Part shown: positions 1 to 6,206 of the stretch, in pieces
How the letters are laid out: the number at the start of each line of letters is the position of its first letter
How positions within the stretch are numbered: the stretch's first letter is position 1
DNA from: Desulfosporosinus sp.
GTDB lineage: Bacteria > Bacillota > Desulfitobacteriia > Desulfitobacteriales > Desulfitobacteriaceae
Length of the DNA: 6,579 bases
NCBI GenBank assembly: GCA_003132105.1
Contig: PKWS01000397.1
Span: 1 to 6,579 of the forward strand
Direction of reading: 5' to 3'
Made by a program: the position numbers and the translations under genes
The notes under the pieces: model-generated
What the model saw: the letters and a program-made list of their open reading frames with translations, nothing else
Told to the model about the DNA's origin: nothing
Database searches by the model: none

Positions 1-1040
1 ATAATATAGCTGGCACAATGGCTCTTCCACACCCTTATGGTCGCCTTCAATTTGGCGAAGACCTTGATCTACATTTTAAAACCTTAATCGGTGCAGGTAG
101 CAATCCGAACGTTGCGGCAGTCGTCGTTATTGGGATCGAGGCCAACTGGGCAAAGAAACTTGCCGACGGAATTGCTAAGACAGGTAAACCTGTTGCTTAC
201 TTCGGGATTGAAGGTTATGGCGATCTCAAGACAATCGAAAGAGCTTCCCGTAAAGCACAAGAGTTCGTTCAATATGCTACATCATTAGAAAAAGTAGAGT
301 GTGACCTGAAAGATCTCGTAGTCAGCTTCAAATGCGGAGAGTCTGATACGACCTCCGGCTTAGCTGGGAACCCAACGGCAGGAGTTGTAGGAGATCGTTT
401 AGTAACAATGGGTGGTACCGTAATCTTTGGTGAAACTCCCGAAACAACTGGCGCAGAGCACGTTCTTGCCAAACACTTTGCTACACCTGAACTCGGAGCT
501 GCATATCTTAAAATGCATAAAGACTATATGGATCTCATCGAGTCTAAAGGTGCTGATCTTTTGGGAACTCAGCCGACTCAAGGTAATATTGCCGGTGGTT
601 TAACAACTATTGAAGAAAAAGCCTTTGGCAATATCTCAAAAGCAGGAAAGCTCCCGATCATCGGAGTACTTGGTCCCTGTGAAGAGCCGACCGCACCAGG
701 ACGCTATTTCATGGATACATCCTCAGCAGCAGCTGAGTGCATCACAGTTATGATGGCTGCTGGCGCAACCTTACACATCTTTATCACGGGACAAGGTAAT
801 ATCGTAGGAAATCCGATCGAACCTGTAATCAAAATGTCCGCTAATCCAAATACTTGCACCTATATGGCTGAGCATATCGATGTGGACATTACTGGTGTAC
901 TGTCACGTGAAATAAACCTGGAACAAGCCGCTGATAAGGTGATGGAGTGTGTCATAAAAACCGCACGCGGTCGCTTAACGGATGCAGAAACCTTGAACCA
1001 TAAAGAATTTGTTCTGACTCGTCTCTATCCAAGTGCGTAA
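1..1040 (+). CDS. UxaA-family dehydratase/lyase large subunit (SuyB- or altronate-dehydratase-like), 5' partial
   Basis: The frame is open to the left edge (first whole codon at 3), and residues NIAGT precede the Met at 18, so that ATG is probably internal. About 345 residues are visible against roughly 390 for SuyB-type proteins, so some 40-50 N-terminal residues are missing. Counting from the Met at 18, family landmarks are CGESDTTSG (106-114), FGETPETTGAEH (137-148), GGLTTIEEKAFG (193-204), TGQGN..G..IEPVIK (257-272) and the closing ETLNHKEFVLTRLYPSA (324-340). The family performs dehydration or desulfonation of 2-hydroxy acids in the cytoplasm: altronate or galactarate dehydratases, or (2R)-sulfolactate sulfo-lyase SuyB, which works with a small SuyA/SAF subunit that could lie upstream. 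GAEH looks altronate-like; the dehydrogenase and transporter downstream suit a sulfolactate role too. Family is well supported, substrate is not. Two usual residues differ: CGGSD is CGESD, and TGRG is TGQG. Confidence 0.85.
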   Translation, partial: NIAGTMALPHPYGRLQFGEDLDLHFKTLIGAGSNPNVAAVVVIGIEANWAKKLADGIAKTGKPVAYFGIEGYGDLKTIERASRKAQEFVQYATSLEKVECDLKDLVVSFKCGESDTTSGLAGNPTAGVVGDRLVTMGGTVIFGETPETTGAEHVLAKHFATPELGAAYLKMHKDYMDLIESKGADLLGTQPTQGNIAGGLTTIEEKAFGNISKAGKLPIIGVLGPCEEPTAPGRYFMDTSSAAAECITVMMAAGATLHIFITGQGNIVGNPIEPVIKMSANPNTCTYMAEHIDVDITGVLSREINLEQAADKVMECVIKTARGRLTDAETLNHKEFVLTRLYPSA

Positions 1041-1105
1041 TCGATGCTTTCCTAATGTGTGAATTACATTACTGTGTAGATCAAATGCTTACTGTTTAAG
1101 TTCCT

Positions 1106-1163
1106 GGGGTCTAAGGTTTAATTTATTAATTATTAAATCTTAGACCCCCTTCTTTATCTTTTT
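1106..1163 (+). terminator. Rho-independent terminator after the UxaA-family gene
   Basis: The left arm 1106-1122 pairs with the right arm 1132-1148 over 17 bp with a single G-U wobble, around a 9-nt AT loop. The outer end of the stem is GGGGTC/GACCCC. A T-rich tract (TTCTTTATCTTTTT) follows at 1150-1163. It lies 66 nt after the stop of the lyase gene, so the dehydrogenase/transporter pair downstream probably has its own promoter or depends on readthrough. A weak possible sigma-A promoter (TTTTCA near 1159, TAATAG near 1183, 18-nt spacer) lies between the terminator and the next gene; I do not call it. Confidence 0.85.
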
Positions 1164-1211
1164 CATGTACTAAACCCAGCAAATAATAGCAATGCGAAGG
1201 GATGGGATTGG

Positions 1212-2255
1212 ATGAGTCAACATTACTCTCCACAAACGGTGGAAAACTTTTGTCAAGCCCTCTTGATCGCGACAGGGGTCCCTGAAGATGAAGCAAAGAT
1301 CGTTTCTTCTGTCCTCGTGGATACGAGCCTAGATGGGATCGATACGCATGGAATCAGTCGGTTACCCATTTATCTATCTCGCTTGGTGAATGGACGCATT
1401 AATCCCAAACCGTTGATTCAAAGGAAAATGAACGGTGCAGTCGCCAGTGTGGATGGAGATAACGGCCTGGGTCAACTGGTTGCATATCGTTCAATGGAAT
1501 TGGCGATTGACTTAGCTAAGGAGTTCGGGATCGGTTTTGTCACGGTTAGAAATAGCAATCACTTTGGAGCGGCTTCGACGTATTGCAAAATGGCTGCTAA
1601 CCAGCAAATGATTGGACAATCCTATACGAATTCGCCCTGTGGTATTCCCCCATGGGGCGGTAAAAGTCCTTATTTTGGAACTAATCCGATTTCCTATGGA
1701 TTCCCCAATGGAGAAGAGCCAGTTATCATCGATATGTCTTCTTCAACGGTTGCCCGTGGAAATATTATCCTCGCGGCGAAGGAAGGTCGTTCTATACCTG
1801 AGGGATGGGCCATTGATAAGGATGGAAAGACGACAACTGATGCCAAAGCAGCACTGCAAGGTGCCCTTTTGCCGGTTGGCGGGGCGAAAGGTTATGCTCT
1901 AGCATTGGCAGTCGAGATCATGTCAGGGATCATTAGCGGCTCTGCTTATGGCACTCATGTGGGATGGATTTATGATGATTCTCTTGATCCGGTGAATATT
2001 GGACATAGCTTTTTCGCGATGGATATCTCTCGACTCATGCCTGTGGTGGACTATTCTCAAAGAATGAGTGACATGATCGGGGAAATTAAAAAAATCCCTA
2101 GGGTTGAGGAAGTCGACGACATCCGAATTCCAGGTGAACGGCGTCAGTCAATTGCTGAGGGACGTAAAAAGAATGGAATTCCTGTCAATGATGGATTGCT
2201 TCAAGAACTCAATGAACTAGCCGGAAAATTCGGGCTTCCAATCTTGAATAATTAA
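1212..2255 (+). CDS. Ldh-family (malate/L-lactate/sulfolactate type) NAD(P)-dependent 2-hydroxyacid dehydrogenase
   Basis: This 347-residue protein has the full length expected of the Ldh_2 / malate-L-lactate dehydrogenase family (AllD, YiaK, Mdh, ComC), a cytoplasmic fold unrelated to classical LDH. Visible landmarks are DGIDTHGISRLPIYLSRL (41-58, with H46 and R50), DGDNGLGQLV (81-90), the catalytic-His segment NSNHFGAAS (114-122, His117), the nucleotide-site stretch FGTNPISYGFP (155-165) followed by VIIDMS (171-176), and GGAKGYALALAVE (223-235, Lys226). The family interconverts 2-oxo acids and 2-hydroxy acids such as malate, ureidoglycolate, diketogulonate or sulfolactate. The ATG at 1212 is supported by AAGGGA at 1197-1202, nine nt upstream; the ATG at 1202 is in another frame. 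The gene lies 31 nt before the transporter start and is very likely cotranscribed with it. A ComC-like sulfolactate dehydrogenase is one option; the substrate cannot be read from sequence alone. Confidence 0.92.
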   Translation: MSQHYSPQTVENFCQALLIATGVPEDEAKIVSSVLVDTSLDGIDTHGISRLPIYLSRLVNGRINPKPLIQRKMNGAVASVDGDNGLGQLVAYRSMELAIDLAKEFGIGFVTVRNSNHFGAASTYCKMAANQQMIGQSYTNSPCGIPPWGGKSPYFGTNPISYGFPNGEEPVIIDMSSSTVARGNIILAAKEGRSIPEGWAIDKDGKTTTDAKAALQGALLPVGGAKGYALALAVEIMSGIISGSAYGTHVGWIYDDSLDPVNIGHSFFAMDISRLMPVVDYSQRMSDMIGEIKKIPRVEEVDDIRIPGERRQSIAEGRKKNGIPVNDGLLQELNELAGKFGLPILNN

Positions 2256-2270
2256 ACATAGAAAATTAAA

Positions 2271-2276
2271 AGGAGG
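2271..2276 (+). promoter_or_regulatory. Shine-Dalgarno AGGAGG that fixes the transporter start
   Basis: AGGAGG is followed after ten nt by ATG at 2287. The in-frame GTG at 2278 is only one nt past the SD and could not be used with it. The ATG at 2287 is therefore the start, giving 479 rather than 482 residues. Confidence 0.85.
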
Positions 2277-2286
2277 AGTGAAGTAT

Positions 2287-3726
2287 ATGAGCAATACCGT
2301 CAAGGTTCCTATAGCTCAAAATCCATTGAGCGGGCGAACTATTAAAATCCTCATCCCCATCTTGTTTGCGGCCCTCTTTTTTGTTATCCCAGCCCCAAAA
2401 GGCCTAGAGATGCAGGCTTGGAGGTTATTCGGGATCTTTGTAGGTACAATTCTTATGCTGATGTTGCAAGGACTGCCAGAAGCAAGTGCTATTTTTGTCG
2501 GTGTGTCGGCTGCCGGTCTCATCGTCGTCCCAATAAAAGATGTTTTAGTAGGATATACAGATACCACTGTCTGGCTGATTGTGGCGGCTGTTATGATGAG
2601 TCTGGGGTTCAAAAAAAGTGGCCTAGCAAAACGTGTTGGACTCATTCTTATCAGAGCTTTTGGTAAAAGCAGTCTAGGACTAGGTTATGTTCTTGGGGTT
2701 ACCGATCTCATGTTGGCACCGGTGATTCCAGCAGCGCCAGCTCGTGGGGGTGGTTTGGTATATCCCTTGGCCCAAGGAATATTTGAGGTCGTCGGTTCCA
2801 AACCAACCGAGCATCCCCGCCGGCTAGGCGCTTATCTCACCGTGATGCTCTATATGACGGATATGGTTGCAGGAAGTTTGTTTATGACGGGAATGGGTCC
2901 GAACCTCCTTTCAATAAAATTTGCTTCGCAAATTTTAGGGGTTAAAATAAGCTGGGGTCTATGGACACTTGCGGCCGTTCCTGGTTTTCTCGTACTTATG
3001 CTTGTTCCTTATATAGTCTATAAAATGTATCCCCCTGAATTAACTTCAGTTGAAGAGGTTCGGGACATGGCTCGTGACCAACTTAAAACCCTAGGTTCAG
3101 TATCAATAAGGGAAATTATCGTTGGGCTGACATTTCTACTGTCTCTGGTTTTATGGGCAACTAGTGGCACGACAAAAATTGATACCACGATTGTTGCGTT
3201 CCTGGGAGTCACCATCATGCTTCTAAGCGATGTGATCCAATGGAAGGATATAGCTGATTCTAAGGAGACCTGGGGAATTCTGATCTGGTTCGGAGGAATT
3301 ATTGGTTTATCGTCAGCACTTGACAAACTGGGGTTCTTTAAATGGTTGACCATTGTGATGAAGGGTGTCCTACCCCACGGTATCGGAACGTTTACCACGT
3401 TTGTGATCATTGCCTTGTTGGCGGTTATTCCACACTATGTTTTCCCCTCTCTCGTCGGTTATGTGACCACCCTTGCACCAGTTATCTTTAGCTTTGTGGC
3501 AGTCACTGGGGCTCCAAAGTATCCGGCCACATTCCTAGTTGCTTTTCTCATGGTGATTTCCTCGACCCTTACGCATTATGGGAATGGATTAGGGCCTTTA
3601 TTAATGGGAACAGGTTATGTGGAAAAAGCAACTTGGTGGAAGATAGGTTTTACTGTGACTTTATTAGCGACTGTCATCTATCTCACGATTGGTTTAGCGT
3701 ATTGGAAAGTTATTGGCTTGTGGTAA
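2287..3726 (+). CDS. DASS/SLC13 (CitT-type) organic anion transporter
   Basis: This 479-residue, strongly hydrophobic inner-membrane protein has about 11-13 membrane segments (for example 20-36, 46-62, 67-84, 95-109, 222-245, 275-291, 300-315, 328-345, 368-385, 390-408, 412-428, 450-475). Family signatures are VTDLMLAPVIPAAPARGGG (138-156), LTHYGNGLGP (428-437), GTGYVEKATWWKIGF (441-455) and the C-terminal WKVIG. DASS proteins move di- or tricarboxylates, sulfate or similar anions, by Na+ symport or by exchange as in CitT and TtdT. The usual first P-SNT-AR motif, which binds substrate and Na+, reads P-AAP-AR here (149-151). The helix that commonly reads HYFFAS.TAHVTAL reads HYVFPSLVGYVTTL (383-396). 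The protein is thus a divergent member and may use an unusual substrate or an exchange mode. It is the second gene of a probable operon with the dehydrogenase and presumably imports that pathway's substrate, possibly a hydroxydicarboxylate or sulfonate. Confidence 0.9.
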   Translation: MSNTVKVPIAQNPLSGRTIKILIPILFAALFFVIPAPKGLEMQAWRLFGIFVGTILMLMLQGLPEASAIFVGVSAAGLIVVPIKDVLVGYTDTTVWLIVAAVMMSLGFKKSGLAKRVGLILIRAFGKSSLGLGYVLGVTDLMLAPVIPAAPARGGGLVYPLAQGIFEVVGSKPTEHPRRLGAYLTVMLYMTDMVAGSLFMTGMGPNLLSIKFASQILGVKISWGLWTLAAVPGFLVLMLVPYIVYKMYPPELTSVEEVRDMARDQLKTLGSVSIREIIVGLTFLLSLVLWATSGTTKIDTTIVAFLGVTIMLLSDVIQWKDIADSKETWGILIWFGGIIGLSSALDKLGFFKWLTIVMKGVLPHGIGTFTTFVIIALLAVIPHYVFPSLVGYVTTLAPVIFSFVAVTGAPKYPATFLVAFLMVISSTLTHYGNGLGPLLMGTGYVEKATWWKIGFTVTLLATVIYLTIGLAYWKVIGLW

Positions 3727-3847
3727 AGGTCAAACAACCGCGTTTGTCTTAGAAAGAAGGAAGATTAAGAGCGTTGTGGAAAGTAGGAAAGAAGTATCAT
3801 TTTACGAATCTATTTAGTCAGAGATCTAGAAACTTGAGGTGTAATCA

Positions 3848-4774
3848 GTGATCAACGATCCCTTGAAAATCTTTGTTACCGTAGTCGAGCACAAGAATTT
3901 CTCCCGTGCTGCTGAAGAACTTTATTTATCTCAATCCAGTGTCAGTTTGCAAATCCGGAATTTAGAAAATGAACTTGGCACAAAACTCATTAATCGTTCG
4001 TCAAAACATTTGGAACTTACTCAATCAGGCGAGATTTTCTATGGATATGCTAAGAATATCTTGCTTTTCTATGATAAGGCCAAAGAAGAAATTGACCAGT
4101 TAGCTAATGTGGTCACAGGCGGATTGAAGGTTGGAGCAAGCAATACGATTGGAGAGTATATTTTGCCCTTTGTATTGGCCGAATTTGCGGCTCAATTTCC
4201 GAATGTAGGAATTGAAACGTCAATTGCAAATACGGAGGAAATTAGTCAAGCAGTTCGAGCTAACCATTTGGACATTGCCCTTGTGGAAGGAGAAGTCAAT
4301 CATTCAGACTTTGTTATCCGCCCTCTAATGGAGGATGAGATCATTTTAGTGGTGCCTAATCAACATGCCTTGGTGAGGCTTCCTGTAGTTACTGCAGATC
4401 ATCTGCAGGATCAAGTTTGGATCTTGAGAGAAAGCGGCTCAGGAACCCGTGCTTTCAGCGATAAGCTAATCAAAGATCGAGGAATTCACGTCAAAAAATC
4501 CTATATTATTGGAAGTGGTCAAGCCGTCAAACAGGCAGTCATAGCTGGGCTAGGGATTGCCCTTGTCTCCAGTTGGATCGTCCGCAAAGAATTGAACGCT
4601 AGAGAACTGACAGCGATCCGGATAAAAGGGAAGCGATTAACTCGTACTTTTTCGTTAATACAATCAAAGAACCATGAAATGTCTAAAGCAATGGAAGTTT
4701 TCACGGAACAACTTTTTACTCATGAACTACTAACTTCATTGAATACATTAGGCCACAAGGGAATTGATTTATAG
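3848..4774 (+). CDS. LysR-family transcriptional regulator (CysL-like effector domain)
   Basis: This 308-residue protein has normal LysR length. Residues 1-62 form the winged HTH (FVTVVEHKNFSRAAEELYLS, then QSSVSLQIRNLENELGTKL, then the LELTQSGEIF wing), and 90-300 form the periplasmic-binding-protein-like effector domain. The segment IIGSGQAVKQAVIAGLGIAL followed by VSSWIVRKEL resembles the CysL/CbbR-like subgroup, which controls sulfur assimilation or carbon fixation genes; this subgroup call is from memory of motifs. The start is GTG at 3848, with GAGGTG at 3836-3841 six nt upstream. It lies 121 nt after the transporter and on the same strand, not divergent as is common for LysR genes. No clear terminator separates them, so it may be cotranscribed or have its own weak promoter. 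It most plausibly controls the lyase/dehydrogenase/transporter genes upstream. Confidence 0.92.
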   Translation: MINDPLKIFVTVVEHKNFSRAAEELYLSQSSVSLQIRNLENELGTKLINRSSKHLELTQSGEIFYGYAKNILLFYDKAKEEIDQLANVVTGGLKVGASNTIGEYILPFVLAEFAAQFPNVGIETSIANTEEISQAVRANHLDIALVEGEVNHSDFVIRPLMEDEIILVVPNQHALVRLPVVTADHLQDQVWILRESGSGTRAFSDKLIKDRGIHVKKSYIIGSGQAVKQAVIAGLGIALVSSWIVRKELNARELTAIRIKGKRLTRTFSLIQSKNHEMSKAMEVFTEQLFTHELLTSLNTLGHKGIDL

Positions 4775-4843
4775 GCCCATTGCATTCGGAGTTCTGGGCA
4801 ACTACTGAAGCGCATTCTAGAGGATGAGATACTATAGGGTTTC

Positions 4844-4887
4844 GAAGCCATTAGTCACAAAACTGGTATTTTGTGACTAATGGCTTC
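4844..4887. terminator. Perfect 19-bp hairpin, candidate terminator after the LysR gene
   Basis: GAAGCCATTAGTCACAAAA (4844-4862) is exactly complementary to 4869-4887 around the 6-nt loop CTGGTA. It starts 70 nt after the LysR stop, a normal place for a terminator. No U-tract follows on either strand (TGAGTATT on plus, GAAACCC on minus), so it is an atypical terminator, an mRNA-stabilising hairpin, or a small inverted-repeat element remnant. Confidence 0.55.
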
Positions 4888-4897
4888 TGAGTATTAA

Positions 4898-4977
4898 CTA
4901 ACCAATTGCACAAAAAGGCATGAACATCTCCTTTAGGTAATCTCTTTTTATTATCCTATCTGAAAAATACACGTTCA
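4898..4977 (-). promoter_or_regulatory. Possible minus-strand promoter, SD and seven-codon ORF
   Basis: Reading the minus strand, TGAACG (4977-4972) and GATAAT (4955-4950) are spaced by 16 nt like a weak sigma-A promoter. AAAGGAGA (4934-4927) follows, then after 5 nt an ATG at 4921 and the ORF MPFCAIG ending in TAG at 4900-4898. The 19-bp hairpin at 4887-4844 comes next. This could be a leader peptide with an attenuator-like hairpin, or the head of a gene whose body was lost. No downstream minus-strand gene exists here, which favours a relic. Confidence 0.25.
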
Positions 4978-5015
4978 GAGGTTAGTGTTACTGATACGCT
5001 ATTTAGTTAAAAGAA

Positions 5016-5117
5016 TGACGGTGCAAATTGTCCATAATTTGACGACATAAAGCGCCAAGTGTACATTCATGCGGTTGTAAATAAATTTTATGACGGGCTA
5101 TTTGTCCATGATTTTGA
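5016..5117. repeat. Imperfect direct repeats resembling an IS21-type transposon end
   Basis: TTGTCCATAATTTGA (5028-5042) recurs as TTGTCCATGATTTTGA (5102-5117). The sequence TGACGGTGCAAATTGTCCA (5016-5034) begins with TG and has a partial inverted match at 5317-5335 (TGGACATTGTTAACCATCA, 14 of 19 positions), which ends in CA. IS21-family ends carry short terminal TG/CA and internal repeats of this general kind. No istA or istB coding remains and no target duplication is seen, so this is tentative. Confidence 0.25.
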
Positions 5118-5409
5118 GCTTTTAAGGGCAAAAAGAGTGGTGATGGGCTTTCGCTACCATCTTCGGATACTGACGACCGACTTGCCGCAAAGGATAACAG
5201 ACCCTAAAACACGAGCACTTGTACCATCGACACTTAAAAAGCCGTTTAAATCGCTCTAAGGAGTGTTGGACAGACTGACCGACAATTATACTTTGGCCTT
5301 TCCTTCCGTCAGTTCCTGGACATTGTTAACCATCAATCTATGGTCGTTATAGGGGTACGGCAACGATTCGTTCTTTTTGGCACCACTTTAATTAACATAA
5401 CATTTATGC

Positions 5410-5438
5410 AGCCAGGAAAAGGAATTTTCGTCCTGGCT
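5410..5438. repeat. Hairpin, 7-8 bp GC-rich stem
   Basis: AGCCAGGA (5410-5417) pairs with TCCTGGCT (5431-5438) around 13 nt. An alternative form pairs AGCCAGG and AAAA with TTTT and CCTGGCT, with a small bulge. No T-tract follows and no gene reads into it, so its role is unknown. Confidence 0.5.
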
Positions 5439-5455
5439 TAGTCCTCTAGACTGTA

Positions 5456-5501
5456 TTAGTGGATATTAAAATGCTGATTCGAAACCACCAATGTCCACTA
5501 A
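5456..5501. repeat. 12-bp hairpin with 22-nt loop
   Basis: TTAGTGGATATT (5456-5467) pairs with AATGTCCACTAA (5490-5501) with one wobble. It lies 17 nt after the 5410-5438 hairpin, and a T-rich stretch (CCTTTTC, then CTTCTTTTTG) follows. The pair may be transposon-end debris or an orphan terminator. Confidence 0.45.
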
Positions 5502-5603
5502 GGTGTCCTTTTCTGAACACGCTTCTTTTTGATTTGAAAGGGGCGTTTTTTATCGCCTTAGATGTAATAAAACTCTGTTCATTATTCTATGTTCAATAAC
5601 CGG

Positions 5604-5645
5604 AGGTTGTGTAATAACTGGACAGAAATTCCCGTTGCACAACCT
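5604..5645. repeat. 11-bp inverted repeat downstream of the recombinase remnant
   Basis: AGGTTGTGTAA (5604-5614) pairs with TTGCACAACCT (5635-5645), with one wobble and a 20-nt spacer. It lies 62 nt past the stop of the minus-strand recombinase fragment, so it could be that gene's terminator or part of a recombination or element-end site. No function can be assigned. Confidence 0.4.
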
Positions 5646-5706
5646 ATAATTTACCAAATAAATCTCTAGTTCATCACAAAAGACATCTGCTTTGTGAATG
5701 AAACAA

Positions 5707-5814
5707 TTATTTGACTGCATTATTATTAGTTTTAGCTTTCAATATATATCTATATAATGTTGCCTGACTTATTCCAGACATTTCTACAATTTCACTTACG
5801 TGATATCCTTTGAA
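5707..5814 (-). pseudogene. Serine recombinase (resolvase/invertase) C-terminal fragment
   Basis: On the minus strand, 35 codons end at TAA (5709-5707). They read FKGYHVSEIVEMSG, then ISQATLYRYILKAK, then a polar tail. This is the C-terminal helix-turn-helix of Tn3/Hin-type serine recombinases, where the usual pattern is G.s..eIa...gvs..TlYRy. That domain grips the recombination half-site; the N-terminal catalytic domain with the nucleophilic Ser is absent. Upstream in the same frame is a stop (TGA at 5817-5815), and the sequence there belongs to a nitroreductase relic on the other strand. The gene was therefore truncated by deletion or insertion, and the junction falls at about 5812-5830. 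The fragment has no start and is not expected to be expressed. Confidence 0.72.
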
Positions 5815-5817
5815 TCA

Positions 5818-6077
5818 TATAGTTTAGAAGCTAATCCTGTAGACCTAATTGTTGCCGCTATCTATACCATGATCGCCGCAGAGTCACTAGGATTGGGGAT
5901 ATGCATGCTGGGTGCAGTACATCCTTTAATCCAATACGAAAAGGGTGCTCAAAGTTTAGTCATAAGTACGACATCCGCTACAAAAGTAGAGAAGGATTAT
6001 TTGTGACCATGGGCTATTCTAAGGTGGAGTGTCAAAATGGGATACGCAGGACCTTTGCGTCTATTGATAAAGCCTGA
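5818..6077 (+). pseudogene. Nitroreductase-family C-terminal fragment with a frameshift
   Basis: The first part (frame of 5818 to about 5952) reads SLEANPVDLIVAAIYTMIAA, then ESLGLGICMLGAVHPLIQYE, then KGAQ. This is the typical FMN nitroreductase segment where the helix AAESLGLG precedes C..GAV. The reading then continues one frame back from about 5952 as KFSHKYDIRYKSREGLFVTM, then GYSKVECQNGIRRTFASIDK and A, ending at TGA 6075-6077. GY.KV...GIRRTFAS is the family's usual C-terminal end, seen in ferredoxin-linked nitroreductases. The frame break at CAAAG (5950-5954) behaves like a one-base change, and the original frame hits TGA at 6004. The N-terminal half, with most of the FMN site and any ferredoxin domain, is missing; the left edge abuts the recombinase fragment. 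Functional expression is unlikely. Confidence 0.72.
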
Positions 6078-6206
6078 ATGTGGAAAAACAGTGACTCTCC
6101 CCTTTGTTTGGGGTAGTTCTGTGGAAGGAATTATTAATTTGGCAGAGAATTACAATAACAGGGTAGATAATCGAACCCAATCACTACACCTGAGTACTGA
6201 TATTCG

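Larger units (their letters stand above)
4775..5706. other. Gene-poor interval with hairpins and decayed sequence
   Basis: No credible intact gene is found here on either strand. A 66-codon GTG-started frame at 5059-5259 has no SD and no recognisable domain. A start-less open frame at 5250-5441 is likewise unrecognised. The minus strand across 5010-5400 stays in one frame with scattered stop codons, which could be a decayed mobile-element gene, but I recognise no family. Structured elements inside the interval are listed separately: hairpins at 4844-4887, 5410-5438, 5456-5501 and 5604-5645, and repeats at 5016-5117. Confidence 0.7.

Noticed and set aside
10..26. TGGCAC near the left edge as a sigma-54 promoter
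   Set aside because: GG is not followed ten nt later by GC, and it lies inside the lyase coding sequence.
2278..2286. GTG at 2278 as the transporter start
   Set aside because: It is one nt from the AGGAGG; the ATG at 2287 has correct spacing.
3727..3770. CAAAC...GTTTG pairing after the transporter as a terminator
   Set aside because: The stem is only about five bp and no T-tract follows.
5059..5259. 66-codon GTG-started frame on the plus strand
   Set aside because: It has no SD, no recognisable domain, and overlaps repeat-like sequence.
5250..5441. Open plus-strand frame of about 63 codons
   Set aside because: It has no usable start, ends inside a hairpin, and matches no family I know.
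5471..5490. tRNA T-arm-like GGTTTCGAATC on the minus strand
   Set aside because: The flanking bases do not form a T-stem, and no acceptor, D or anticodon arm can be built.
6137..6155. TTGGCAGAGAATTACA as a sigma-54 promoter
   Set aside because: The GG-N10-GC rule fails; the downstream dinucleotide is CA.
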